DNA of 64,000 nt from Metaphire vulgaris (Eukaryota > Annelida > Clitellata > Crassiclitellata > Megascolecidae), in assembly GCA_018105865.1 (NCBI GenBank), contig CM030851.1, positions 9,395,828 to 9,459,827 of the forward strand. The letters run 5' to 3'. A program made the translations under genes and the position numbers. Below are positions 28,848-40,735 of the stretch, in pieces. Within the stretch, counting starts at the first letter, position 1; the number at the start of each line of letters is the position of its first letter. The notes beneath the pieces are model-generated. The model was not told where the DNA came from. It made no database searches and worked only from the letters and a program-made list of their open reading frames with translations.

Positions 28848-28900
28848 AAATGCCAGTTGAAGGGAATTCTTTTTAAAATATGATACATGAAGCTCCTGTT

Positions 28901-28920
28901 CTGCTGCTGCTGCTGCTGCT
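28901..28920. repeat. (CTG)n microsatellite
   Basis: Seven CTG units just 3' of the NHL frame. Confidence 0.8.
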
Positions 28921-29004
28921 GAAACTAATGAAGCACAGTAGGCCTACTTAAGCGCCATATTTCACCTAATCGCCATCTATGACATAGACTTAATTGTATT
29001 CGGA

Positions 29005-29096
29005 TAACGTATATTTTGTAGCTAGTTTTGGAGATGTGCACGACGAAATTCAAGAGATTTGTGTATTTGATGGCAAGGGAGCAGGCTTGCATTCCA
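29005..29096 (+). pseudogene. Truncated duplicate of the NHL gene
   Basis: This 90-bp block repeats 28443-28534 with few changes: (Y/V)FVASFGDVHDEIQEICVFDGKG against FVASFGDVRDEIQEICVFDGQG. It keeps the reading frame locally but is bounded by unrelated AT-rich DNA and quickly reaches a stop, so it is a fragment of a duplicated propeller. It suggests that a second NHL copy was present or that a local unequal exchange occurred. Confidence 0.75.
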
Positions 29097-30084
29097 TAAT
29101 GAATTATATGAACATAATTCTTATCTTTAATGTTATATTTGAGACCAATTTTAATCGTGGTATTACTGTACTTTAAACTTGTAATTATTTGAGGTCTGCA
29201 GAACTTTTTGTTCATTCCTGCTAATCATTTAGGAGACTTGTGAACAATAGATATAAGAATTTTTTGAATTTATTTGACATTTTCCAAAACTGCAGTCTAA
29301 GAAAAAGCATTTATAAGTTCAGAATAAGAGCAGTATTAGGTCTGAGAGCACACATGGCATGTTATTTGAACAAAATTTCGATAATTTGTAAATGCTTTAA
29401 GTTACTGACTTCACATAATAGTATAAGAAAATCTATTTTATGCTGATTGAATGGCTTTTAAACATTGCAATTGTATGATTCGTCATATTCTGGCAGATGG
29501 TATACTATACCATGACATTAATCAATTACCATTTTATGTCTTTAATGTCCGTGGAAATCCATTTTAATACTCTAATTGACATTCTCTACTAAATACTGGG
29601 CAGTCCAAATTTTCTGGGCAGAAGTTTTATCGACTATAAAAATATCGGCGATATTTTAATTAGAAAGAGATTGGTGATTGTTGTACTGATATCTGTTTTT
29701 CATTATAAACTACAGTGTATACACTCTTTCTAGAATATGCCTACTAGCCAAAACGTGCAGGCATTTACTAAATTGCTTTGATAAAGTCTATCTATAAAAT
29801 TCATTTTACATAGGCCTAATGGGCGCAATACCCGGTTGCAAGGCTCGGGGTCAGTAGTATAGATCTTGCCCAACTCGCAATCAGACATTGACTGTGATTA
29901 TAATTTCTGGTTGACTTTTTTCTGCTGTATTTTGTTTTAACTGATATTGTGTCTGTGAAGCTATTGGTTCGGTAGAGTGCTTTTTCTGTAACATCTTTAT
30001 GTATTGCACGTTTGATTTAGTATTCTTATTGTTTCGTTATTGCTAATTAAGAACTTGTTTTTAATACAAACGCTTCATCTTTAC
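29097..30084. other. AT-rich intergenic DNA, no gene seen
   Basis: No domain, repeat boundary or splice-bounded exon is recognised. Open frames are short and of low-complexity composition. Confidence 0.5.
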
Positions 30085-30086
30085 TA

Positions 30087-30961
30087 CAGTAGAACCTCGT
30101 TATATCGAACTCGCTTATATCCCGCTTATATCGAAGTTTTAGCGCCGGTATAGTATATTATAATGACTCATATAATAATAACTTCCCCCTCATTATTATA
30201 TATATAATAAGGACTCCCCATCATTATTATATATATAATAATTGATTGTAAATCGCTCTTGCCTATGGCCTTAGTCGTGTTATAGCGTTTGGATAAATTA
30301 GCTGATTAATAATAATAATAATAATAATAACTCTATATTATAATAACTCCCTTAGTTTTTCAGAAGCCAGCTGAGATACCATGCATGGTCTAGAGCACCA
30401 AAGGCTTTTTATATCGAGGATTGTTCCGAGAGTGTGCTTGTGGGATTCAAAATTTGTTGTTTTGGTATCAATTGAATTCATTATTGGCATTTAAGTGGAG
30501 AAATAAGGCTGAAACCATATTGATCAGTGGATAGCATTAGCATATTAAATGCATCTAAGTAGTTTAACATTCTGGTAAGCATTGTCCTTTCAGGAATTTT
30601 AGGAAAACTGGGAGATTGGAAATGGGTCTATAATTTCATATAACCATTTTAGAGACATTTTTATAAATTGGGGTTATTTTTCAAATTTTAGGCCTACTTC
30701 TTCTGGGAGTTATTATAATATAGAGAGAGTTATTATATATATAATTATATATATATATAATAATGAGGGGGAGTCTTTATTATACATATAATAATGAGAG
30801 GGGGAGTTATTATTATATGGTAGTCATTATGATATGCTACACCGGTCCCGCCAAAGCAGTGCTAATGATACAGGGATCGGATATAACGAAGTAAACGAAC
30901 CTCGGATATTTCGAAGCATTTATCACGGTCCCTTGAGCTTCGATATAACGAGGTTCCACTG
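30087..30961. mobile_element. pogo/mariner-like MITE (875 bp) with nested element
   Basis: Ends CAGTAGAACCTCGTTATATCG and inverted CAGTGGAACCTCGTTATATCG, flanked by TA at 30085-30086 and 30962-30963. These ends are typical of Tigger/pogo elements. A second inverted-repeat unit sits inside (about 30140-30845), bounded by CCGGTRTAG...CTACACCGG and ATAATAATAACTYCCCC. No transposase is present. Confidence 0.85.
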
Positions 30962-31575
30962 TAGTGCACCACTGGCGTAGCGACGGGAGGGCAGGAGACA
31001 ACCGCCTCCGGGCGCCGAGGTGGTGGGAACCAAATCGACTCCCCGCCCCAATTTTGAAACGAAAGTCTTTTACTGCATGTTGAATGATACAACTTCGGAT
31101 AAAGCCTGATAAGCATAAAAGAAAATCCGCCTAGGCTATTTCCAAGGTGACCATACGTACCGTTTTGACCGAGACAGTCCCGTTTTAAGGTGACGTGTAC
31201 CGAAAGACACGCTCGGGACACAGAAATGTCCCGAAAATCGGAAAATGGGCCCGTTTTTTATATGCGTTTTAATATAATTTTTAATAGTTAATGTCTTATT
31301 ACTTACTTACCTAATGTACTTTTAATAGGAAGCACAAGCGACTCAAGAGAGGGCAGCAGAAAATGGCGCCTACCAAATTCCAATCAAAGAAGTCTAATCA
31401 TGAATATTCATGTTCACTGTTCAGTATACAGATTTTGTATAATGGCTGCCGAGTACCAACTTCCAAGTGCAGTGATTAGTAAGTAGGTCGAGGGAGAAGT
31501 GTCAGAAGTCGCATCTTAAGATAATTGGGTTCGTTATATAGCATGGTTTTATATACCAACATACAGATTTTATAG

Positions 31576-31743
31576 CAGTGTTTATTCTAGGCCTTCTTTG
31601 GGGGATTCCTCCCCAAGTTTTAAAATCCCCAAATTTTTAAATGTTGGCTGGGGATGGAAATTCCTTCCCCAAGTATGGAGACTCAGACCTTGCCCCCCAA
31701 CATTTCAAGATCCCCAATGTCAAGGTGGCTAGAATAAACACTG
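31576..31743. mobile_element. hAT MITE (168 bp), CAGTGTTTATTCTAG family
   Basis: Ends CAGTGTTTATTCTAGGCC and CAGTGTTTATTCTAGCC (inverted). Flanks TTTTATAG and TTGCATAG agree at six of eight positions. The body consists of GGGGATT/AATCCCC inverted words, so the element nearly folds on itself. Confidence 0.75.
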
Positions 31744-32027
31744 TTGCATAGACCCTAATTATTTTTATGTTTGGTAGAAAGCCAATGTTAGGGACTGTCT
31801 AGCTGAGGATATATCAGCGGCGTACCAAGGTTTTATGCCACCGGTGCGGTCGCAGAATTTTCCGCCCCAAAAAAAGCTAGATTTAGGCCTAAACATTAAA
31901 AAAATTCGTAAATTTATTTCCGATTTTTGTAAGTTAGATATTCTATATAAATGTAATGGAATTTTACGTGTGACCACGGTAGTAGCAATCACCGAAATAT
32001 CAAGAAAAATGGACTCAGGTTGTGAAT

Positions 32028-32215
32028 CAGGGGCGTCACTTCACTTGGGGCAGGGGCCGTGGCCCCCAAGGAAATGAAGAAATAATGTAGGCTATAATGC
32101 TTCAAATAAATAAATTTGAAATGTTAAAAAATAGCAAAAATTTGCCAACAATTTTTAAAAATTTGCCAAAAATTATCCACCCACCCCCAAGAAAAAGTGT
32201 GAAATAACGCTACTT
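32028..32215. mobile_element. hAT-type MITE (188 bp), CAGGGGCGTCA ends
   Basis: Starts CAGGGGCGTCACTTCACTTG and ends GTGTGAAATAACGCTACTT, with perfect TTGTGAAT at 32020-32027 and 32216-32223. The body is a run of AAATTTGCCAAAAATT words as in 60470-60768, the same family. Confidence 0.8.
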
Positions 32216-32639
32216 TTGTGAATAATAGGTCTATAGGCCTACTATATAATATACTTAATATACTACTTGCTCTACTTGTAATAAGCCTGGCATGCTATTT
32301 CACCAGCTCGTTTTTTATATTCCCCGGGCGTCCCGGTTTGGCCTGAAAATAATATGGTCACCTTGCCCATTTCACTTAGTTAAGTTACACGGAAGCATCC
32401 GCTTTTATGTCACTTAACTAATTGAAATAGCTGATGACTGTTTTTCGTGTCAGGCCTTTTCGGAGGTTGAGGGAGCCTTTAGTGGTGCATTATGATTTTG
32501 CCCCCGGACGCCGGACACCTCACTAATTCACTGTAGGCCTAATGCACTAATCGTTATTAGGCGTTTCGTACATCAATTTGCAAAATATCCGATAATTGAC
32601 TGAACCACACACGAAATCACACACGCACACGTACCTTCA

Positions 32640-32640
<1 letters not shown>

Positions 32641-32672
<32 letters not shown>
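32641..32672. repeat. (TC)n microsatellite
   Basis: About sixteen TC dinucleotides after ACACACGCACACGTACC. Confidence 0.85.
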
Positions 32673-32679
<7 letters not shown>

Positions 32680-33055
32680 CACTGAATTATTGATAGCCTA
32701 TTTATACTTTTGACTCCTGCGCCAGAGGCGCCCACAGAAGTTGAAAGGAAGCAAATGCTTTTTAAAAAAATTAGGGGGAGGAAATTTCCCCCCCCCCTGA
32801 GTTTTGGTATCATGTTAGAGTAGCATATTAGTTCGATAGGCCCCTAAATGTCTGTGCAATTACTGGCTTTACTGCAGTGCAATTTTGTAACTTCATATTA
32901 GCTTACCGGTACTCAATTCAAGTTCAAGTTCATTATTATCAGGCATTCATAAAATTGTATTATTATTGTCACTTTTACGTACAGTCATTCTAATGATGCA
33001 GAATGTAACCTTCCTGTGACATATAAATAATTTATATAAAAAATAGACTCACAGG

Positions 33056-33150
33056 AAGTTTACTTTCCAAATTAGACTACTGCAACTCCCTCCACTATAG
33101 CCTTCCAAAGACCTCCATCAGCAAATTACAATCCATTCAAAACTGTGAAA
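33056..33150 (+). mobile_element. Short LINE RT-thumb fragment
   Basis: Encodes KLDYCNSLHYSLPKTSISKL, the thumb block of the 2A-LINE family (compare 9605-9690). Both sides are truncated. Confidence 0.75.
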
Positions 33151-33519
33151 CAGTGCAATTGGATACTGATAATAATTTGCTTGTTTCAGTCAGCTGCCTT
33201 AAGTCTAGTTGTAACTTTTGCAGTTGCTGCAGCTGTAATCCTCTATAAAAAATGATGTAGGTGTGGTTGTTGGAGAAATATAATTTTTGAAGTAAATATT
33301 AAAAGTAGCATTCATTTTATTTGCATTAGGATGCGGTCATATTGTCAATAGATAACTTGCAGGTAATTTTGAATAGTTTGCCAGCGCAATTACTATGATA
33401 TCCCTCTTTAGTTTCAACTTACATTTAATAGTGCCTTGTGGCTGTTGGAATTATCCATAAATTAAGAATCAGAAGTTACTGGTATGAGACCTATCCTGGT
33501 GCACCAAAGTGTGCGATTT

Positions 33520-34160
33520 ATTCCAGGACAATTTGTATAGCGCTGTAACATAGTAAAATACCAAAATCAAAAGCGCTTTAACAACGCTGATTTGTCAATT
33601 AAGGTCCGAAGGTGGTGATGTTAAAATCCGCTCGCATGATAGAAAGGAATCGCTGCCGTGAAGAAATCCGGTGCTAAGTCCTTTAGAAGCGGTCCTTCAC
33701 AAGAAAATTGTAGCCACATTGACAGGTCAACGAGGAATGGAAGATGATGTTAGGGTGCCGCGACTTGGTAGCGGGAGTTCTCCGCATGGTAACATCCGAC
33801 GGTGAAATCCAAGAAGCAGTCTTCCGTGAGAATAGTTCGTCACCGAAATCGGCAAATCCGACGAAGATGGAAAGTTCCAACGAAGTCTGGAACGACAGTC
33901 ACACGCAGCCACGTTGAAATTCTCGCGGCGGCCATTTTGGTCGACATTGGCGGACTCCTCAACGGCGGCGGCGACCGACTTTCAGAGCGACGCAAAAAAG
34001 TGGATGACGGCAAGAATCCCTTCGAAAAACCGATTAGTAGACCGCGGTCCTCGCATTTGGCGCAAAATTCAAGCGCCGAACGTCGGTAGATTCTGAAAAC
34101 GGCGGCGAATCGGTGGCACGCACAAAGCCGTGCTGGCCGCCATGACGGCGCCAAAACGGG
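33520..34160. repeat. GC-rich repeat with TATAGCGCYGTAACATAG end
   Basis: The first 130 bases match 63440-63570 (AATTTGTATAGCGCTGTAACATAG, ACCAAAATCAAAAGCG, TTAAAATCCG) and 12655-12740. The remainder is CpG-rich with overlapping open frames on both strands and no recognisable domain, so I do not call a gene. Confidence 0.5.
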
Positions 34161-34594
34161 GAAAATCTTATGTAGATTTAATGTTCAAAACACACATTCC
34201 GATAAGACGCGTCCAGAAAGATTAATGTTGTCTGCAGCGGGGATAATTAACACCCCTGGGCCATGTCACCCCAAGATCTCAGCCTATGGCTGTAGCCGGC
34301 TAGGTATTCTGTGAAGAAACGAGGAAGGGGCGAGACTCGAGTCGAATGATAGCAGTCGTATACAGTAGACCTAAGAGATAGAAAATTTCAATCCATGTTA
34401 AACAGTGACTAGTTACTCAACTCAGAGCTTTAGTCTGCGCCGTATCCGTATGACCACACGCCCAATCAACCTCGATCATCAGCAACTGTGAGCTCAAATT
34501 GTTTATTGAATTTGTTAAATTTTGCTAACTGTTTTGTTTTATTTTACAAAGAAGTCGTAAATTCGGCAAATAATATTATTTTGAATGATTGTAA

Positions 34595-34655
34595 ATGCCT
34601 AAGCGAACATTAAAAAACGACATCTTGATGCTGTTCATTCTAACTTTTGTATTGG
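34595..34655 (+). CDS. Locus E exon 1 (candidate): orphan signal peptide
   Basis: ATG at 34595 encodes MPKRTLKNDILMLFILTFVL, a basic then hydrophobic leader, followed by a GTAATA donor in phase 1. Size and phase match the signal exons of loci A-D. No Ig exon follows on the plus strand in the next 6.3 kb; the next receptor-type exon is the tail at 40981. Either the Ig exons were lost, or the exon is a relic or an alternative first exon for something further away. Confidence 0.45.
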
Positions 34656-35429
34656 GTAATAGGCCAAAATATTGACCATTTCTCGTTGAAACTACGAGAC
34701 TTAATAGACTGGCAACTTTCAGAAACTATAGCCGTATCTTTAGTGTTAGCAGGACAACTTATATAGCGTCTAGGCTAACGAAAGTCAAAGTCAAGCGTAC
34801 TTTGATTAAATGTCACTTGAATTAAGTGTTATAAAAAGTGTCATATTCTCCCGGAATGAGATGATCGAGTAAGATGTGTTGACGTTCTCAGGCAGAGTTT
34901 CGCTTATTGAAAGTTCGAAAACAGTCATAAAACGCTTTGCTTACACTAGTCTGCTTTTCCTTAGACTGAGTGAAGATGAGAGGTCAGGACTCAGGACACC
35001 CCCAAATTTCGTGGCAGATCGCCGCCTATGTTAGTGGCTAATGTACACATTGACCTTCTTGCTAATAGGCCCTATAAACGTTGTGTCAGTGACGAACGAG
35101 TTTGCGAGTCTAAACGACTCGTGTTGAAAAATGTATGGACACTTTTCTGCCTAGTTTGAATCTTTGCTGAACCGCACTGCTGCACTGCCGCTGTTTATGC
35201 TATTTCACATTTTATATTACATTAAAATTAATATATATCATAAACAAATGGTGATATCTTGTAAAAGATTTTTCAAATTTCTACACAACGCTATCGCCCA
35301 TTCGGGGGAATGGACATTGGAGGGGAATTACGTTTAACTGTAAGTACGGGAAGGGGAGGGGAGAGAATGCGTCCAGGGCTGAGGGCTCCAGACCCCATGG
35401 GAGGCAAAGAATTTGAATTAACCAAATTC

Positions 35430-35868
35430 ATTTGCTAACTGGCAACTTGCCATGTTGGCCCACCCAATATTTGGCTCGTGGCGCCCCCATGACACCCTCC
35501 ACTGGCTTCCAATTTCTGACCGCTTTGAATTCAAAAAGTAGTCATAGTTTCTGCAGCACTTCGAGGTCAGGCCCCGTCTTATATTACTGAGCTTTTCAAA
35601 ACATCCTCTTCCACTGATCGGAAGAATGTTCATGTCCCCAGATCACGCACTGTTCTTGCTCAGCGCCGGGCTTTTGCAGTGACTGGACCGTCCCTCTGGA
35701 ATGCCTTGAATACCTCCATTCGGAAATCACTTCTTACTCCCTCGTTCTGCTCAATGCGAAAGCTAAAGTCTCACTAATTTACCATGCGACTCCAATGCCA
35801 GGAGCGCCTCTGAGTAGAAATATTAGAGGCACTATACAAATGCTACATTACATTACATTACAAAGATA
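35430..35868 (+). mobile_element. LINE 3' fragment with (ATTAC)n tail
   Basis: Frame-broken C-terminal RT sequence (HWLPISDRFEF-like, RRAFAVTGPSLWNALN-like, IRKSLLTPSFCSMRKLKS-like blocks), then a 3' end GGCACTATACAAATGCTACATTACATTAC. The (ATTAC)n tail distinguishes it from the other LINE families here. Confidence 0.7.
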
Positions 35869-36135
35869 GAAGTACATAAAATTAATGCAACATAGGGCCT
35901 AATAAATAGGCCTATTATTTTTTTGTAGAAATAACGCATCATCTAAGCCTTTAATCCACTCTGCTATATATATATTAAATATTAAGCAAATAATAGACAC
36001 TGTAGATTAGAAGAAAGTCGCCTAGAAATGTGTTACTTTCTCTTTAAAGTATACAGTATGGGATGTCAGCCTGTTGCGTGTATACGTTCAGATATAATTA
36101 ACAGATTACATTCATTATTGACTCTTGGCCTGTAA

Positions 36136-36945
36136 AGTAAGTAAGTAAAGTAAAATCTCGTAAACTTATACAGCGCCTCGGGAGCAGTACATCAGTAGCT
36201 GCTTATTCTTATGCGCTTAATCTTTCTTGAAATAGCTATAGAGAAGGTGGTTTGTCGGCCGGGCAAAGGTCAGTGTATCTATGAGGCAGCGGGTCAGGTT
36301 GTTATTGCTATGGAGCTATGGAGGAAATGACTTTTCGAATAGGAAGGTTTCAAGTTTAGACCTAAAGGCTTGAGGAGACAGTGAAGGAATTAAAGGAAAT
36401 GAGAATTCGGAGCTTATTGTTTGACCATGCCGTAGGCTGCGGAGGGAGGCTGGAAATGAGTTCCAAAGTTCTGGTGCGGCGTATGAAAAGCGCGGTTGCA
36501 GATTTTGAGTGCTGACTGATTTAACGGGCGTGAAAGTGTGAGATGAGATGGTGATCGTGTAGGTCGAGGAGGCTGAGGCGTTAAGAGTTTACGAAGGTAA
36601 ACCGGTTTTTACAAATGAAACAAACTGTAAGTAATCGTTGTTATCTTGGACTGGATACGTTCGGATATTTTAAGCCAGTGTAGTGACTTCAGTATGGGTG
36701 AACCGTGAAATATGGCAGAACTTTGGTGATTTGGTTACTGCTCGGGCTAGAGTACTTTGAATTGATTGTAATTCGTTGATGGAGGTTTTTGGGAGGTTAT
36801 AGTAAAGGGAGTTGCAGTAATCCAGTTTGGAATGGACTATTGAAGTGGCGATTGTGGAGGCAGGTTTGGTGTCAAGGCAAGGACGGAGGCGACGTAGATC
36901 GCGAATATGGGCATAGCAGGATTTCGATAGTTGGGAGATCTGTTA
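36136..36945 (-). mobile_element. 2A-LINE family, 5'-truncated copy
   Basis: The reverse complement matches 9640-10290: RT C-terminus, then AGCGCATAAGAATAAGCAGC and ACGAGATTTTACTTTAC. Heavily frame-broken. The GTAAAGTAAGTAAG tail is at 36136-36165. Confidence 0.8.
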
Positions 36946-37731
36946 TTCTAAATTTGAGGATGAATCAAATTTGAAATGTAGATTTTCAAAAGAGCCAACC
37001 TTACTTAATAGGCCAATAGTAAAATAAACAGAAACAAATGCAAATAATGGATAAAACTCGAAGCCAGAAATTTCATTTTTGAAGCCACGACATAGAAATT
37101 TAGTCAAATAGCACACGGTCCTGAAACAAAAATGAAAACGCAAATCAATACGGACATTCAGAAGGACCTACCGTAGGCCTACAGTTTTCGTTTTGCAAAG
37201 CGGAAGTCACCAATAGACATAACATATAACTTCTTCTTTACGTTAGACGTTATACCGGGTTCAAAGAGCAGGCTTGTGCTTTTGTTAATAAGAAAAACAG
37301 TTTGTATTTTCTGATCTGCTATGGGCAATCCAGAGTAGCATTGAACGCTGCCTGACTATTCAATAATCGGACGAAAGGATTGTCTGAGTTGCAAAATTCA
37401 ACGCTAGCCTTCAGCACAAATAGGACGAAATTCTAAAAGCTCACCATGAGGAATGGTAGGCTTTATAACTTCAATAGAAGGCTGCACGAATGTTAGTCAA
37501 GGTTGTTTGTTACTTCTGTGATTCTCTTCTGCAAAGGTGAAGTTGAATATTTTCATATAAGGTGCAACAGAATTATACAACGTAGAGATTTATGTGGTAA
37601 CTAATACAGTGACTGCGTGGACACATTACAAATTATAAATTACAATAGCTCGTGCGAAATAGTCAAGTTTTGAGTCTCTTCTTGAAGGTTTCTGGCGTTA
37701 GGAAAAGTTGAACTGAAGAAGGCAGGCGGTT

Positions 37732-38772
37732 TCATGCCCTTGCAGCGGTCACGGGAAAGGCACGATCGCCTACAGTACGAAGGCGCATCAACGGAACAAC
37801 CAGAGAAGCGGTTCCAGAAGATCTCAGGCGACGCCGACCTGCCTGATCTGCGACTCGTACTAATTCTGTGGTCAGGTACTCTGGGCCAATACCATTCAGG
37901 CAGCGATAAACCAGTGTTGCCAACTTGAACTGAATCCGCTCAGGCATTGATAGCCAGTGTAAGTCTCGTAGAAGCGGTGTTACATGTTCACGAGAAGGGA
38001 CCTGAAAGATCAACCGCGCCGCTGCGTTCAATACGACCTGGAGACGGTCCAGCAGGTGTTGCGGTGATCCGGCGAGTGTCGCGTTCTCGTAGTCTAGTTT
38101 GGTCAGTACCAATGATGAAACTAATGACTTGAGGGTGGTGACTGACACTGATCTTCGTACACTTCTGATCAGCCGGAGTGCGTTGAAGCAGCTGGCAATT
38201 GTCTTCGAGACATGGGTCCTCATCGATAATGTGCTATCGATGTGGATCCCGAGATTCCGGACAGACAACACTGGTTGCACCTCAAGTCCATGGATGCTGA
38301 TACAGGTCGTCGGTGTCAAGTGTTTCTGACGCTCAGAGGTGATCCATAATACTTCAGTCTTAGCAGCATTGACTTGCAGCTGATGTGACTTCAGCCACCT
38401 GGTCACCTCGACCAGGCACCTAGTGACACGCTGCTGGAGCAGATGAACTGCTGCAGGGGGGCTGCTTCCATATACTTGCGTGTCGTCAGAGTAGAGGTGT
38501 GCTTGGAGCCCGAACCGTTGGACAATGCTTATCAGGTCGGCGACGTAGAGCGCGAAGAGAGGCCCTCGTACGGAGCCTTGGGGAACTCCACGTACTACAC
38601 AGGTCGGCGGAGTGGTTGAGCCTGCGCAACATACATGCTGCACCCGATTCGTTAGATAGGTGGAAAACCATTGGAGCACTCGACCGCTCACTCCATACGA
38701 TGCCTCCAACTTCTTCAGTAGTGTACCATGGTCCACCGTGTCGAAGGCGGCGGTGAGGTCCAGCAACACCAA
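37732..38772 (-). pseudogene. LINE RT palm and thumb
   Basis: 346 codons beginning at block A (VLLDLTAAFDTVDHGTLLKK), with RGVPQGSVRGPLFALY, the catalytic block HLYSDDTQVYG (YSDD in place of the usual YADD), and LTKLDYENATLAG in the thumb. The codons immediately upstream are in another frame, so one frameshift splits the protein. Confidence 0.8.
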
Positions 38773-38777
38773 GACCG

Positions 38778-39287
38778 CTACATCCCCAGCGCTCCTAGGA
38801 TGTCCAGCGACACTTTCAAAACTGCGGTTTCGGTTGAGTGATGTACCCGATACGCGGACTGGAGGTCTGTAAGGAGATTGTAGGTCGTTAGGCAGCGGAT
38901 AAATTGATGTGACACGAGCCGCTCGAGCAGTTTCGACAGCACCGACAGGTTAGAAATCGGTCTGAACGACTTAATATCAGCGGTATCCAGGTTGGGCTTC
39001 TTGAGTCTAGGAGTGATATAGGCGGATTTGAAGATCTCCGGTACCGATCCAGATGACAGCGAGCGATTGAAGAGTTCGGATAAGAATGGTGCGAGGATAT
39101 AGGGCGACTCCTTGAGAAGAGCGGTTGGCATAGGGTCGCTCGCACACTGCTTGTCTGGAAGTGCTCGTATCTCTGCGGTCACTTCGTCAGGACCGGTGGA
39201 AGTAAATAATTCAAGGCATTGGAATCGAGAGTCGAAATTGATGAAAGAAGGAAGTAACTTTCTTTGAACCGTCCACTGTAAATCCAT
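38778..39287 (-). pseudogene. LINE RT fingers
   Basis: 169 codons: LPDKQCASDPMPTALLKESP, RLKKPNLDTADIKSFRPISN, LLERLVSHQFIRCL and SAYRVHHSTETAVLKV. It ends just before block A, which continues in the neighbouring frame. The FRPISNL motif replaces the usual YRPISNL. Confidence 0.8.
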
Positions 39288-39761
39288 CTTAATCCCCTTA
39301 TTGACTCCAATAGCATTTATGAGCTACTGCGTGGGAGTGCGTGCGAACTTGCTAAGCAAATGCTATAATGGCTCTAGGGTTCCTTATTCGTTAGTTTTTC
39401 AACATTTGAAGCTGAATTTTAGAGAGTATAAGTACAAATTATAACACGGACGTCTACCTTCCTTTGCACGCCAATGATAATTATAATGGCGGAAAACATA
39501 GGCCCTACAGCGACATATGAGAGGTAATTTTTTAAAATGATTTGTATGCAGTAATTGACAAATTGTTGTTTAGCAATAAATTTGCTGAATATGTTTACTT
39601 GAAGCTTGGGTGGGTTGGATTGGGTTGGGTGAATACTTGCAATTGCCGGCATGGGTTGGGTTGGGTTGGGTTGGAGATTTGATGGGTCGGGTTGGGTTGG
39701 GTTCTAAAAAATGGACCCATGTCCATCTCTGATGCATATATTAATTAACAAGATTAATATA

Positions 39762-40215
39762 AAAATAATAATGTGATTTAAGTAGTTTAGGAGGCTAAGT
39801 TAGTCTGTGAAAACCACTGGTTAAAACGTTGTTTTCTTGCGTGTTGTCAGACATCATCATACAGTATTCCATCAAGTCGACGTCAACTACTGGTGATACC
39901 ATGCATTTGTCTTTCCAGTCTTTTCTGTTCTTCGCAATTTCATTTAACTTTTTCAAATTCATGCTTGTTGCTATATAAATGCCACCCAACCATCTCATTC
40001 GTTGTCTTCATCTTCTTCTGCATTTCTCCCAGCATAATCACCTTTTCCAGAGTGTCTCTGGTCCTCATTATGTGTCAGGCTAAGACATAATGACATTGAT
40101 AAATGGTTGTTCATTATTGAATGGAATGTTTTGGTAAGAAGCATAAAAATAATAATAATGTGATTCGAAGCGGCTTTGGAGGCTGTCACTGTAATAATTC
40201 TACATTCAATAACCT
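39762..40215 (-). mobile_element. Composite of LINE fragments
   Basis: 39762-39830 and 40150-40230 are pieces of the CR1-type LINE tail (GTGATTTAAGTAGTTTAGGAGG; AACCTAGTTTTCCCAGG). The part between encodes, on the minus strand, an RTE-like end (MRWLGGIYIATSMNLKKLNE, AKNRKDWKDKC). The RTE-like fragment seems to have been inserted into a CR1-type tail. Confidence 0.6.
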
Positions 40216-40322
40216 AGTTTTCCCAGGTAACGTTTTAAGAACCTAGAACAATCTGAACATCATATATATATATATTATATATATATACTAGGTCTAATAT
40301 ACATATATATTATATATATATA

Positions 40323-40655
40323 AGGTAAAAAGGTAAAAGTAAAGGTAGTCCCATACTCGAACGAGCGTAGGGTTTCCGGCGCTGATCTCCGGTACTAGGT
40401 AAGCAGCGACGCAGGTGGCTTAAGCCATTAATCTAGAGTAGGTTGCCATTACTTTCTCTAGACCTGCGTTTTACCTTCGCAGCTTAGCGCTGCTACCAGT
40501 TTATCGACGCTTAAGCGATGAACGGCTTGGTTGGCCGCCGGCAACACGATTAGATCCTGGGATGGTCACCCATCCAAGTACTAACCGCGCTCGACGTTGC
40601 TTAACTTCGGTGTTCTGACGAGAACCGGTCACACAACGCCAAATAGGCCGGTATA
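40323..40655 (-). mobile_element. 5S rRNA-derived SINE
   Basis: The minus strand from about 40652 reads like the 3' two-thirds of 5S rRNA: GAAGTTAAGCAACGTCGAGC, GGTTAGTACTTGGATGGGTGACC. A non-5S body follows (CTAGAGAAAGTAATGG, AAGCCACCTGCGTCGCTGCT) and then an ACTTTTACCTTTTTAC tail. Because the 5S part is mutated in the stem and fused to a body and A/T tail, it is a SINE, not a 5S gene. Sister copy: 42631-42955. Confidence 0.8.
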
Positions 40656-40735
40656 GTATATATATAGCATGGTAATCTTCCGATTCGGGTTTTGCTGATC
40701 GTTTAAAAGTTGCACGCGTTATTTTCTAATGTACC

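Larger units (their letters stand above)
37660..39290 (-). mobile_element. CR1/L2-like LINE, RT nearly intact
   Basis: The minus strand carries RT in two abutting frames (39287-38778 and 38772-37732) with an intact-looking C-terminus. CpG content is higher than in neighbouring LINEs and only one clear frameshift is seen, so it may be a younger copy. No endonuclease upstream. Confidence 0.85.

Noticed and set aside
33802..34154. Overlapping open frames of about 95-104 codons on opposite strands
   Set aside because: CpG-rich repeat-derived sequence; neither frame shows a domain and both appear to be composition artefacts.
40537..40652. A genuine 5S rRNA gene on the minus strand
   Set aside because: The 5S-like part has mismatches in conserved stems, lacks a clean 5' end and terminator, and is fused to a SINE body repeated at 42631.
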